Positions 1 to 11,416 of a DNA stretch of 64,000 nt are shown here, piece by piece. Below the pieces are notes generated by a model. It had not been told where the DNA came from. It searched no databases and saw only the letters and a list, made by a program, of their open reading frames with translations. Made by a program: the position numbers and the translations under genes. The first letter of the stretch is position 1. The number at the start of each line of letters is the position of its first letter. The DNA is from Fratercula arctica. Lineage: Eukaryota > Chordata > Aves > Charadriiformes > Alcidae. Location of the stretch: NCBI GenBank assembly GCA_947846985.1, contig CANTUZ010000006.1, forward strand, positions 47,349,207 to 47,413,206, in the 5' to 3' direction.

Positions 1-3000
1 ATGGTATTCCCTGTGTGGGTTGGGGTTTTGCCCTGTGGAACTAACCCAATATATCTTTTTTCCTACACACAGCCCCATAAACCCTCAGTAATCCCATTTC
101 TACCCACGATTCAGATGTGCTGACCCCCAAAGGGACCCACCTCCCGGATGACTGGAGGCACAGGGGAACTGATCTCATGAAGCTCTAGGAAAATTCCTCA
201 GGCTGGAATGTCTGCCCTGGTTGAACTTACAGTTAATGTCAGCAGATGTGTCCTAGCTACCTTTTATAACCAGAATATAATTACACAGAATGGTTTCTTC
301 AGTGCAAAGCCAGTTTAATGATTTCTGCCACAGTCCACAGCCGTCTGGGCTGGTGGCACCAATACGGAAATGCTCCAGTCTGAGAAAATCCTCAGGAAAA
401 AGAGCCTCAAAACAAGGGTGGTGGAAGGTAGCACAGTTTAACTTGGATTACCTCACTGACTGGTAAAATTCCCAAAACGGTTACATGATGGAATGGGAAA
501 ATATCAAACATAGCTCAAGCACATGTAGAGACGGGCAGTTCTTAAGTAACTGGATAAATGGGTGCATGCAATAACTTCCTGATGAGTCTGTTGGTTTTAG
601 GACTAAATAACACCTCTTGGTCCAAATCAGAAACTGTCCGTCTGTCTTAGCCTTTCCCCTCTGTTTTCACACCAGCACTGGTGTCCAAGGGTGAGGTGTC
701 ACGAGGTACCTGGGTCACATTAACAGCTCAGGTGACAAAACAGGTGACTGTGTCACCGAAAGACGCAGTGCCGGTCCCAGCCAAATATTCCTACCAATTT
801 CCTTGCACCTTGCCTGTCTGACCCCTTGGCAAGATGATTCAGCTCACTAAACCATCCAAACTATTCAGCCCTGTGCTTTGGGAGGGCTCCCACCCTGCCC
901 ACGCTCTGAGCTGCAGGGCAAAGGTATGTGACACGCGTACAGCCGCTGGAGCGGCTCCAAAACAAACGCAGCTTGGCTAACATGCAAAATATAAAAAGCT
1001 AGACAAATAATACATACCTCAAGCACATTTTCCTACCTTTGTGGGATTAAAATCCCTCCCTGCATGTCTAGCCCTCTGCTCTGAAGCCTGTACCTCCCTG
1101 TGTAGGCAGGAGATCCCTGTAAAAAAGGAACACTTTATTACAAAAGCATTCTTGTCTCTTCCTCCCTCACCTACCAGCTTCTCTTGAAAAGATCACCCCA
1201 CACACACATTTTTTCCCCCCTTTTCTAAAAATACTTGGGAGAAAACCCCTTTTTCTTTTCAAAATCAGCCTCCCAACCCTTTTGCCAGTGAGGTTCGATG
1301 AGGGGCACCAGGAGATGCCCAGCCCCTCAGACAGCCTCCAACACTGTCCCTGGGTACCCCACCTGGGCAAACCACCAAAGTTTAGTGATGCTTTTCGTTA
1401 CCCCTGTGCTCAGTGCAGACGTTTCTCATCTCTTTACATTTCTAGGGAGGGCAAAGACAGCAGAAAAAAGCAAAGCTCTGATCCCAAATGGAATTTGAGC
1501 TTGCCACTGCTGCAGATACCGCTGTGGCCTGAGCTCTGCCAAGTGAGACTTCCCAAATCACCACAGTTTATTGCCCAACAGGAGGCTCGTACCAGAAAAC
1601 CTACCCCAAATTTGCTTTCATTTTGTAAGGTGTGCCATCATCATCCTTCTTCCCAAGCTGGGGTGTGGGGGGGGGGGATGGGGATGTGCCAGATGTCACA
1701 CTTATTGCTGTTATTGCGTGGCTTCCCCTTCCTCTCACAGTTACTAAGCTCAGGAAGCTTTACATTCAGATAATAAATATTATGGACTGATTGCAGTCAG
1801 ATATAGCAGAGTATTAGAAAAGCCTCAGATAAACCTCCAGTGTCAGACATCTGTACTCACTGAGGGCCATTGAGAAAGACAGGCTTGGAAAAAGTGAGTA
1901 GAAGAGATGAATATATTGAATTTTATTAGTCTACATGTACCAAGAAGGTACCAAAATACTGATTTCATGAGGCCATCTAAAAGCAGACATGCAGAAACAG
2001 CTGTGTTGAAGGATTCCCACAGATAGTTAGACAAATACCTTATAAAAATACCAGCAATAAAATACAAGCTAAATGGCTGCATTGATACACAGAACTCACA
2101 TCACTAAATAACAGTGCCATGAGGTTAGTGGTAAAGTGATTCTCTTGTTTAAATCTAAACTGGAAGAGGTCTTTCCCATTTTAAGCAGCCTGAAGGAGTC
2201 TTCAGGAGACCCAAATACTCACAGCTCCCTAGAAATGTCACCACTAATTCTTTGCTGTCCTCTAGGCTCTTAATTGACAGCATTGATAAAGGATCAAAGA
2301 CGACATTTATCTGAGTCGCTTTTGTTGTCTAGTCACGGTTTTAGAAGACAACATTCAGATTTCAAGTGACATTGCTAAATCCAAAGGTTTTTTTGAAACT
2401 GGATTTTGGGGTAATATTCATAGTACAGCTGGGAACAACTAAAACCTGCATTTTAACTTCAAAGTCCATTCCCGTTCTTCCTTTCCATGTCAGTGCTATT
2501 GAGACTACAGCTAGACTACGAATTTAGAGAAAACTCATAAGGCAACGTGCTTTCTTCATTGCCCCTCTAGGATCATAGAGGAGCAGAGCTGACTGTGTGC
2601 TCCACAGCATGTAGCCACCAAACCTTCCCCAGGTGATCCAGTGTGATGACAAACAGGTGACAGTGCAGCTGGCACAGTGCTGGGCACACCACGAGCACTG
2701 GTTTTGGGTCACTGAATCCCAGAGGGGGAAGGTCTTAGCCCCCTGTGTTCTCCTCCCAGGTCCACGAAACCACACCAGGCCGTGCCCCACATCTCAAACT
2801 GAGGTGACCACTCTGTGCTGCCTTCTCCCAGTTCAGTTCCTAGAAAAAGCACTGAACCGAATGTCTAAGTATGCTGAAATTTAAGAAATTAGCGGAACTA
2901 GCAGTGCTGAAAGAAATTCAGGATCTCAGCTGAATAATTTGAGATACATCAATTCCCATGACAATTAAGAAGGGAATTTCATCACAGAGCAAGCACCAGG

Positions 3001-5755
3001 AGCTTCTGGTAATGTGTTCAGTTTATCTTCTTCATTGCAATTGGCACAGATAAGGGAGCTGAGTAACAGAGGGACATTGTGTCCCCCCAGAGTCTTGGAA
3101 ATCGTACTGGTGTTCACAAGGCCAGAGATATACCCCCCTCTCAGAGGGGTCAATATTATAACTGTGGAACATATGCAAAGCTGCAGAGATAACAGATAGA
3201 GAGATCCACAGTGCCACAGAGACACTTGTTGCACAGTAGTCTCTGGACACAGAAGTGAGCTGTGTTTTGCTGGGGATTACCATGTTGTTACTGGTTCCCC
3301 TGATAGCATCAGCTCCAGAGTGCAGATACAGCCAAGAGGAATGCTTAAAGAATCCAGACGCACTCCCCAGCTTTAATGTGTTTTCCTTTCCCCAAAACAT
3401 TACTATACATTTTCTACAGTGACAGCCATGACTCAGATACCTCAGCAGAGAAGAGGAGGATGAGTTTGTTTGGTGCATGCTTGAATTTTTCAGCTGAATG
3501 CCTAAAAACATGAATAGAACACTTGGCCCTCAACATATCTTTTAATGGAAGCTACATGAATATACTGCACAGTACGCAGCAGCCTCTCGCCACCAAGAAG
3601 GCATCTTTTCTTAAGAGTTACGGAACAAAATACACCTTGTCCTGTTAAAAGGCTTTACAGGAGACCATAATAAAGTTTCCTGCGAGATGTGACTCTGGAC
3701 TGCTTCAGACGATCTCTTCCTCAGTACATCTCTCCTTTAAGTACCAGAAATGAGCTTCCATATGGACAAGGGGTGTCTTTGGAAAAATAAACAGGCTAGG
3801 AGGCATTTATATGAGAAGCACTTAAATAATCTAATCTCTGTTGCTAATTTAAGAACTCCTAGGGAAGGAGAAGGAAGAGATAAGGAATCTTAATGAGGTC
3901 AGGCCAAAAATCAACACATGATCAGCAATCAAATGCTTGCTGACTGCTGCCTGTTCATTATATGTGATGAGTTTGACAGTTTCTCAGGAGGGGAGACCAT
4001 TACAAAAATAGTAAAAACATTGCACTAATAAACCCACTGAGCTAGTATTAAAGTCTTAGTAAACAGTAAAAGCCTGGTAAAGCATTGTTAGCCATTGCTA
4101 AAGTATTGCTAAGCAACCCTTTATCCTCCTTAGGACTGGATTAGCTTCATCATGGCAATAACTAACAGTCCTTCATCCTTGCTCACAACACTTAGTTTGA
4201 AGTGCTCTGTAATGTTCTGTGAAATTCAAGTGAGAGTTACCACTCCGATTCCCAGCCCCTGCCGAGGCGTGGGGGAAGCTGCACATCCGCAGGGAAACCT
4301 GCCTGCAGCTCAGCAGCCAGGCTGCAGGACATGGCAACCCATTCATCTTAAAAGGCAAGCAATATTTATTCACCCTCACGCATTAATTCTTTGATGATTG
4401 ATAATCAGCAGCTGGGATCCCTCTTCAGTACTGATTCAAAGAAGCTCAGTCTTGCTCTTGCCCAAAGCTAGACTAGCTGCTGTCAGGATTTCTACCAAAG
4501 CTCTATTTAACTGCAGTAAAACATGCAAACCAGGAAACTTGAGGGCATAGACCTCACTGGACTTCTGCTCTCAGGTAACAGCTTACTGCTAGGCATCGCT
4601 CCTATCTTCCAACTGTATTTTGTACACCATTTGTATCATCTCAGCAGGACCTCTGAAGTGCTCCTTCCCTGGATATTAGCAATAAATCACCTACCATAGT
4701 GAATTCCACCAGGGTGTTAGCTCACCTCATCTAATCTCTAAGCAAACTCCAAAGGAAGACAGGAGGAATAAGGGACTCGACCTGCCTCCACCTCATCTGA
4801 AACCCAACACGATGAGGGGTCAATTAGAGACCAGCTCCAATAAACTGATACTTCAGAAAAGCCAGGGAGCCCAAGAAAAATAAGGCAGGTGAGTCTTGCA
4901 GGTCTTCCCTGGTGCTGCCTCCCCCATGGTCACTGGTGCAGGAGAAGCAGCATCCAGCAACCATCACCTTTCCCAGAGGATCCCCAGAAAGGGTGGGGAA
5001 CTCCCAGACACCTTCTCAGCCTTTCTTTGCCTCCGGCTGAATTTCATTCTCAGATTAGCATAGATACACGAACAATAGCACTCCTCAGCCTACACATTGC
5101 TTTAACAAAGGTACAGCCACTCTTGTCTTTACTGTGACTGATGTGGTTTGTCACCAGGTAGACCCACAGCACAGGTTTAATGAGCGGCTAGGATTTACTC
5201 ATATATCTGTCTGCTTCAGTGGGTAAAATGATAATTTCCTGGGAACTAGAATTATTTATTCTCTCCAAAAGTTAAAGTCTATGCCTACAGGAGAGATAAT
5301 TGCTAACAGTAATTTTTATAACAGAAAAAAATTAATCTAGATAGCAACAAACATTGCTTTTTAGTGAAAGCAGGGTGACAGTTACAGAAATATGCATTCA
5401 GATATTGTGCCTGTATCAGAATGACCATATCAGAGCAGGAAGGAGGTGCCATGTAATTCAGAACCCATTATCTATTACTTTTGGTTTAGAAAGAGCTCAA
5501 GAAAATTGACACCCTTTCTCAGAGCCTAGGGTCTGAGGCAGGCAGCATCGGTTCATGTGCTGTTACTCACATGGATGAGGAGATGCTCTCCCAGGAGTAG
5601 TAGGGCTACCACCAACATGACAGTCTGGAGGAACTCCTCACTGATTTAAGCAATTTATCTCCCAGCTCATGAAGAAAAAGGTGGCACTGTTGTTTTTTTT
5701 TTTCTTCATTTCCTGAAAAGACAATGCACATAAACAACACATAAGGTGGTTTAGT
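1..5755. other. Intergenic or intronic DNA, no gene recognised
   Basis: No open frame here exceeds about 163 codons, and none has recognisable domains or convincing splice sites on both sides. Composition is mixed and AT-leaning. Local features are an 11-base G run at 1,667-1,677 and a degenerate A/T-rich patch at about 4,040-4,116, where short variants of a GCTAAAGTATT-like word recur. There is also a small inverted repeat at about 3,131-3,151 (CCCCTCTC facing GAGAGGGG). I see no CR1 or other named repeat in this block. It could be intergenic or part of a long intron; the sequence alone does not decide. Confidence 0.6.
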
Positions 5756-6135
5756 TCTGTTACAGCCAGGGCTCCAGCTGCTGCCTGAGGGAAGGGAACA
5801 AATGGCAACCCAGAGAGGGCACTGCCTCACCTCCCGCAGAGCCTGAGCACAGCCAGAGCCACCAAGGCACGAACAGGTCCAGGGGCCATCTGAGAAGCAA
5901 AAGGAGATAGGACCAGAAGAGCTGCAATGCACATGCAAGGGACCATCCAGGAGATGCCAACCTACAGCATCCATCCAAGGAACACAGGCAGCAACAAGGC
6001 CACAGACCAGCACTCACACAGCACAGCTCAAACTGAGGGAAAGAGCCCTGGGCTGAACTTAAATAGGGTCCAGCCCCATGATCAGGGTGTGGGTGAGGTC
6101 CCAGGTGAGGCTGCTCAGTGCCATTAAGCCCATGT
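5756..6135 (-). repeat. Dispersed promoter-like repeat, copy A (inverted)
   Basis: Read on the minus strand, about 6,045-6,112 matches the start of copy B at 16,336-16,400. Both contain CCTCACCTGGGACCT, then a CACCCACACCC block, then ATGG, then a TATTTAAG TATA-like box followed by TTCAGCC or CTCAGCC. In this copy the TATA-like box is at 6,058-6,065 on the complementary strand. Similarity continues more weakly through a CCCTCAG...TGAGCTGTG segment. The outer limits are approximate, and no flanking target-site duplication was recognised. A CCAAT/TATA arrangement repeated in two copies suggests a solo LTR of an avian endogenous retrovirus or another promoter-bearing repeat. I cannot name the family. 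Confidence 0.5.
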
Positions 6136-6287
6136 GAGACCCTGACCTCTCTCAAAATGACCCCATAAGGTCTGCTATTCCACAGGTCTCTGATGATGAA
6201 CGGCCCACTCCCAGGTTAGACCTTACCCTGGCTGGTGAAAACGCTGGGCTGGCAGCAGGCAGTGCCAGCGTGGTCAAATTTAAGTGA

Positions 6288-6304
6288 TTTTTTTTTTTTT
6301 TTTT
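6288..6304. repeat. Poly-T tract (17 bases)
   Basis: An uninterrupted run of 17 T residues followed by CCCC. It could be a degraded poly-A end of a minus-strand retrocopy, but no retrocopied gene was recognised next to it. It may also be simple slippage sequence. Confidence 0.9.
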
Positions 6305-9300
6305 CCCCTGAGTTCCCAAATTTCCCAGGTTAATGCCACCTCAGTAAAAACACATCACTCCGTTTAAAAACTAAGCCCCCTTCAGTTGGTTTGACTTTCT
6401 CGCACACCAGCTCCCGTGGGGCAGAGCTCAGAGGAACAGAAATGCCTGGCTTTAGGCAGTCAGATTTGAACAAGTGCATGATAAATGTATTTATTTCCTA
6501 AAATCCAGCACGTATAGACAGCAAAGCCCACCCTTCCTTCCACATCTTCCCTCTCTGGGGCCGAGTCTTCCTCCTTATCTTCAGCGAGCAGCTCTGACAT
6601 TCTCCAGATACGCACATGAGGTCACGCAGAGACTTTTTGGCTAAGTCCCCCGCTTATCCACAACGCTTGCACGTAAAGGAGGTTGGGGACATCTTCCCGT
6701 ATTTGAACCAAAGGGAGAGCTTTATCTCTGCAGGAGCCCCAAAGACACAATACAAATGTTTGCCTTGCGCCGATTCGCTCCTCACCAAGGCCCTTAGGGC
6801 TTTCAAGGGAATAGATTGCAGGGCTGTGCCAAAAGTGGCAGCTTCCTGGAGAATTTGCAGTAGATAACTTTAAACAGGTTGAAGGTAAAGAGAACACCCA
6901 GTAAACCAGGAGTCACAGTGAAATGGCATAATAAAACAGAAGAGAAGACTGGGAAAAACTGTTTGCTAAAGAAACGGTTTCCTCGGCAAAGCCAGACTGG
7001 GCCTTTTTTTTGCAAATAACACTGATTGCTAATTAAACTGCTCCCACTCTTTATATTTTCTTTTTACAAACTTGCTTCTCTCTGGTATAGAGACAATGAA
7101 GAACTTGCGTTTTCAAGCAAAGCTGATGTGCCAAATTGTGATCTCAGTGAAACTGGTGGAAACGCACATAAAACATCCCCTTAGGGGAATGGGAATTGTG
7201 GGGTTCGGAAAAGAGCCCCGGTCACACAAATGGAGTTTCATTATTTGGTATGCGAGTTCATTATAAGTGGGCTCAATTATATTTCATCAGTGAAGAGAAA
7301 ATAGCCTTTTCATCCAATGTATCTAGTTGAGTTGAATGCTAAGCACATCTGACGCAGCTTTTGGAAAAAAAAAACAAAACAAGAACAGTAGCCATGTGAA
7401 AAAACAAACAAAATTACTAAGGCATCTCGGCGCCTCAGCGAGCCCTCTTTTCTCACGGAGCCATCGGATAAAGAAGTGAATGAAGTACAGTAGCTTAACA
7501 TGCACCGCATGAGTGTGTGCGGTGCCACATTTGCTGATTTACTAACTCGTTTTGTTTGAGGGGCACTTGAAAGGCTTTGACATTTACAGCTCTGTAGGCA
7601 AATGTGAAAGGAAAGAATAGCCGCTGTATCTCCAAGCTCCCAGCTGCTGGTAAATGTCTGCTCAAAGCGCCAGCAATCCACATGAAATCAGGAGGCATTA
7701 TTAGCCACAGAGCTTCCCCGGTTTGTTCTGCGAACGCTATTAGAGCAAATACGTCAACAGTCGGTAGGGTTAAAAATGTAAATCGCCCTCTCAGCGAGAT
7801 GTGAAGTCTCTCAATGGAAAGTTGTAATGCCTTTACCAAATTTTCTATTCAAACACTGTGCAAGCCGGATTCAGAAAACAGCCCAGAGCCTGTGGTGAGC
7901 AGCCGTGTATCAGTTACTGAGCATGCACTGGGTGTCCTAAGACACTTAAGCCAAAGGGGTTTTAGGATGCTTTCCTGGACTTTAATTGCAAGGACAGATT
8001 TGTTTCTATGTGAGTCACACGCTGTACAAATGCTTATTCTACGCTATGTCTCCTGCTTCACAAGGGCCTCGCCATTTTCCAGGAGGCAGCACACGCAGAC
8101 GTACCAGGAGCAGGACAGGCACATCTCCCCAGGTTTCAACTACTGCACTCCGCCGTGTCATTTCTCAGGGATGTAGCTGTTACATTTCGATTTGTCAAGC
8201 CTGAAAGCTTTTTGTCTTTCTAGATCAATTAGGAGAACCCACGTTTGATAGCGTGGGGAGTAGCGTGGCAAAGACTGAGGGGAGCAAGGGAGGAAGCAGG
8301 GTGGAGCGGGAGGTGACATGAGGTGGAGAAGAGGAAAAAGGAAAGATAGCAGTGGAGTAGGAAAGCAATGAAAAGATACAAGGGGAATACAATGATTAAG
8401 ACCAGCAGGGAGTGACAGAGAGATGATGACAACTGTTTTCACAAGAGGGGCAGGGACAGTGCTGATTCTGTAACGTGTAGACTGCGTGCAAAATATTCTT
8501 TACAGATTTTTCGTGCAGTCTTGCTCAATTGGAGACCTCCATGGAGAGTAATTCCCTGCAATTCCTTCCCATGGAGACCAGAATATAGGGGAAGAGAGTA
8601 GAAAGTTGCATGCTTGGATGTAATCCACAATTAGAAAGCACTGCTGGTCCCGTAGTTTAGACATGGCCTGTCTTAAATATATGCTCAGATGGACAAAACA
8701 TAGAAGGCAGCTCTACTCTCTGCCAAGCTAATTTGCAGAATTAATCTCAAAGAAGTTTCAAGGTGGTTTCAGAGGTCACTAACAATATCCATTCTTCCAG
8801 TTACACTTTGTCCTCTCCATCATGTCAGAGACTCATGTGGAAGACAAACTCCTAATCAAAAGTGCATGTGAATTTGCACTCCTCTTCCTCCAGGAAGAGC
8901 TCAGCTAAAACCCCTCAACTACAGAACTCATTCAGCCTTCCCTGGACTAGGCGTCATTATGATCCATTACTTTCTCCGGCATTCACATTCACAATGCCTA
9001 CAAAATCAGTGTTGGGGGGATGCCACAGGGCGTATAGGCATGTGTCTGCTCTCCTTCCCCTCGTCCTGCGGAGAAGGGTTGTCACATGCTGAAAGAACTC
9101 ATCCTTGTTTTTTCTTTTTCAGCCTCACAGTCTGGTCCTCAGTCCCTGCCCTTCCCGCGCACAGTGGCTCTGCAGGAGGAAATTCCACCTAACTGGGAGG
9201 TATCAAGGGGAAATTCGTTCCCTTCCTCAAGACTGCCCAAACGAAACCTCCCGTTTCCCATCCTACCGCAAGAGAGGACAGCAGAGGTCCTTGGGAAAGT

Positions 9301-9442
9301 ACATAGCACTTGCACTCATGAGTTGTTATAGTGAAAAGTGTTACAGAAAAGTAGGATATTTCATTTATATTCCCATCTAGATAGTATTGTTTAACAAATA
9401 AGGACAAATTCCCCCAGAATTGTTTGCTGAAACACAAATCGC
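6305..9442. other. Repeat-poor non-coding DNA
   Basis: No gene was recognised. The stretch from about 7,020 to 7,850 lacks recognisable repeats and low-complexity sequence, so it is a candidate for conserved non-coding DNA; only an alignment could show this. About 8,255-8,440 is strongly purine-rich (GGGAG, GGAAG and GAGAAG words) on the plus strand. Overlapping frames of 60-123 codons in this block are on both strands and share no plausible exon boundaries, so I left them out. Confidence 0.55.
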
Positions 9443-9480
9443 ACACAGAATCACAGAATTGCCTAGGTTGGATAGTTTGG
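9443..9480 (-). mobile_element. CR1 LINE 3'-end remnant (minus strand)
   Basis: The words ACAGAATCACAGAAT followed by CTAGGTTGG match the reverse complement of the CR1 3' terminus, which in birds ends in tandem ATTCTATG-like octamers preceded by CCAACCCAAAC-like sequence. Only about 40 bases are recognisable before the match fades. It is therefore a very short or decayed 5'-truncated copy, with its 3' end towards lower coordinates. Confidence 0.65.
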
Positions 9481-9710
9481 ATTATTCTTAGAATATTCGC
9501 TTTATTTCTCTTCTTAGAGGTTCATATTTATCACATCTCACGCTCAATATATTTTTATTTAAGAAACAATGCTGTCAACATACTCTTTTTGCAAACTAAA
9601 ACAATGCCGTGGAAGAAAGGCTGCTTTCCTCATTTTCTATTGCATATAAATGACTAAGGCCATTCTGTGAGAATGCCTTTTGAAGTGCACAGTTGACCAC
9701 TGCCACCCAC

Positions 9711-9904
9711 CACGCACAGATCAGTTCTGATTCCCTCCATGTGCAGATCAGTTCCTTAGGCTTTATGTTCCTTGAAAATCTGTATGACATCTTTAGATTG
9801 GAGATAAGGTCAGCAACATATTCCCTGCCTCCGATGATGAGTTTCAAGGCTTGATTCATGTCGACTTCTATCAAAAGCGAATATAAAATAGAATTGTAAC
9901 TGGC
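9711..9904 (-). other. Candidate minus-strand exon (unidentified)
   Basis: On the minus strand a good acceptor (a T-rich tract ending TTTCTTGCAG, with the AG at 9,905-9,906) opens a frame that stays open for 64 codons. It then reaches a plausible but weak donor (CGTG|GTGGGT) at 9,710-9,709. In phase 0 the predicted peptide begins ASYNSILYSLLIEVD and includes GGREYVADLISNL. Its composition is protein-like, with mixed charged and hydrophobic residues. I do not recognise the family and saw no partner exon nearby. Near the end the motif GAACTGATCTG occurs twice (around 9,725 and 9,748). A chance open stretch is quite possible. Confidence 0.2.
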
Positions 9905-11171
9905 CTGCAAGAAAAAATAAATTAAGTAAAACAAATCATTCTTTTCATCTGCTCTGATGCTGGCAATAAACATCACTGTAGCTGTGAAATGCAAATGAGT
10001 AAAGGCTTTCACTGGCTGACAGCAGACATCACATCACCAGAGAGATGGCCTTGAGATCCCTGCCAGTCGCAGTCACAAGCCATCCCTATGGCAACTAAAG
10101 CAGGGGCTTGCATGGAAGAGAAACACTGGGAAAAGGCTTATTTAATATGCTCTAGCAGCTGAAAATAAGAGAAAAGTCAGCACCATGGGAGCAGCCTGGT
10201 TTCTGCAGATCACATCAAGGGCTTCGTCCCCCACAGGCAGTGTGGACTGCTACCAGGTGACAATTCAGCTGAGCTGTGGGGACATAACAGTGGATGTCCC
10301 GGCATCTTGGTCCTTCGTTATCCTGCCCCAGAATCTGATTAGACCACGCAGTGACCTTAGTCTGGCCCACACATACAAATTTCCTTCCCAGAAAAAGGAA
10401 AACAGAGAAAAGCCTGGAACTTGGGCACTGAGCAGACAACACACCCAGGCTGAGGAGCTGTCTGAATGCCATGAAACCCACGTTCCTCCTCCCAGGCATA
10501 GCCAGGGGACTAAAACTGCTTCCAATACATCCTTTTACCAGGCCACTTTCCACCCCGTAGATACAGGCCTTTGCAGAACAATGCTAAAATGCTGAAATGC
10601 TCCAGAATCTCAGAACTTCTTCCTGAGCTGGAGAAGAGCAGGTAGGGGGGCAAGCAGAGCAACTAACATCTGCTCTGGACTTCATGTGGATGCTAGAGGT
10701 TGCTGTCAAGAGAACTAGAGGAACATTCCCACCACGTGACACCACCATTCTTCAGGGAACAAAGGTTTGCCTTCATTCCTCATGCCTTCAAGCTCTGACG
10801 GCCAGTAGCTGTTCTTCAGATTGCTTTTTTCATAGCTGCACTTGAATATTGAACAACAAGCACCTATAAGGACCCACTGTTTTTTCATCATCTACCTCTC
10901 GTTTTCCATCAGCAATGATTATGGGAAAGGTGAGCGTCATTAAAAGTAGGAGTAAGATAGCAAAATGTACCTGTTAGAAGCAAAAACAATGGACAAGAAT
11001 TAATTAAAGTCCAATAGGAAAACTGTTGTTTGCTCTGAATATTCTAAATGGAGGTTTAAATAAGGCAGGAGCTTGACTTTACAATTGTGTTTCAATGTCG
11101 CATTTAGTAAATATTAACAGGGAATCAGCTACATCGGAGTAAGACAAGTTTAGTTAGGAGAAAAAGCTCCT
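9905..11171. other. Non-coding DNA, no gene recognised
   Basis: Nothing identifiable was found. The 136-codon plus-strand frame at 10,185-10,595 and the overlapping minus-strand frames show no domain or splice pattern. No repeats of named families were seen. Confidence 0.55.
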
Positions 11172-11229
11172 AAAAAAGAAAAAAAAAAGAAAAAAAGAAG
11201 GAATAAAGAAAGAGAAAAAGAAGAAAAAA
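11172..11229 (+). repeat. A/G-rich low-complexity tract
   Basis: Almost pure purine sequence (A runs broken by single G residues, with one T) over about 58 bases. Such homopurine tracts can adopt triplex structures and are common in vertebrate introns and intergenic DNA. It lies just upstream of the GC-richer CCAAT-containing segment that follows. Confidence 0.85.
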
Positions 11230-11258
11230 CTCCAGCAAGCTGAAGTATTTTCAGCAAT

Positions 11259-11416
11259 TTAAAATAAACCAATGAGATGAGAAGCGTGCTGGTGACCGAT
11301 GCCGCTCCGGAGCTCTCCCCCCGGAGACAGCCCGGCTTTCTGCAGGCAGCAAGGAATCCCGGAGAAACTGGGACTGGCCAATAACAAGAGCGGCCGAGAC
11401 GAAAGTACTGAATTAG
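11259..11416 (+). promoter_or_regulatory. Possible small promoter or first exon
   Basis: A locally GC-richer segment, with CGATGCCGCTCCGG and CCCCCCGGAG words, lies in AT-rich surroundings. It carries two CCAAT motifs (AACCAATGAG near 11,268 and GGCCAATAAC near 11,376). It ends at a near-consensus splice donor, TTAG|GTAAGAAG, with GT at 11,417-11,418. This would fit a weak promoter with a short non-coding first exon, for example of a lncRNA. There is no CpG island and no defined downstream exon, so the call is speculative. Confidence 0.2.

Noticed and set aside
1282..1773. 163-codon plus-strand frame
   Set aside because: It runs through an 11-base G tract and has no protein-like pattern or splice sites that define an exon.
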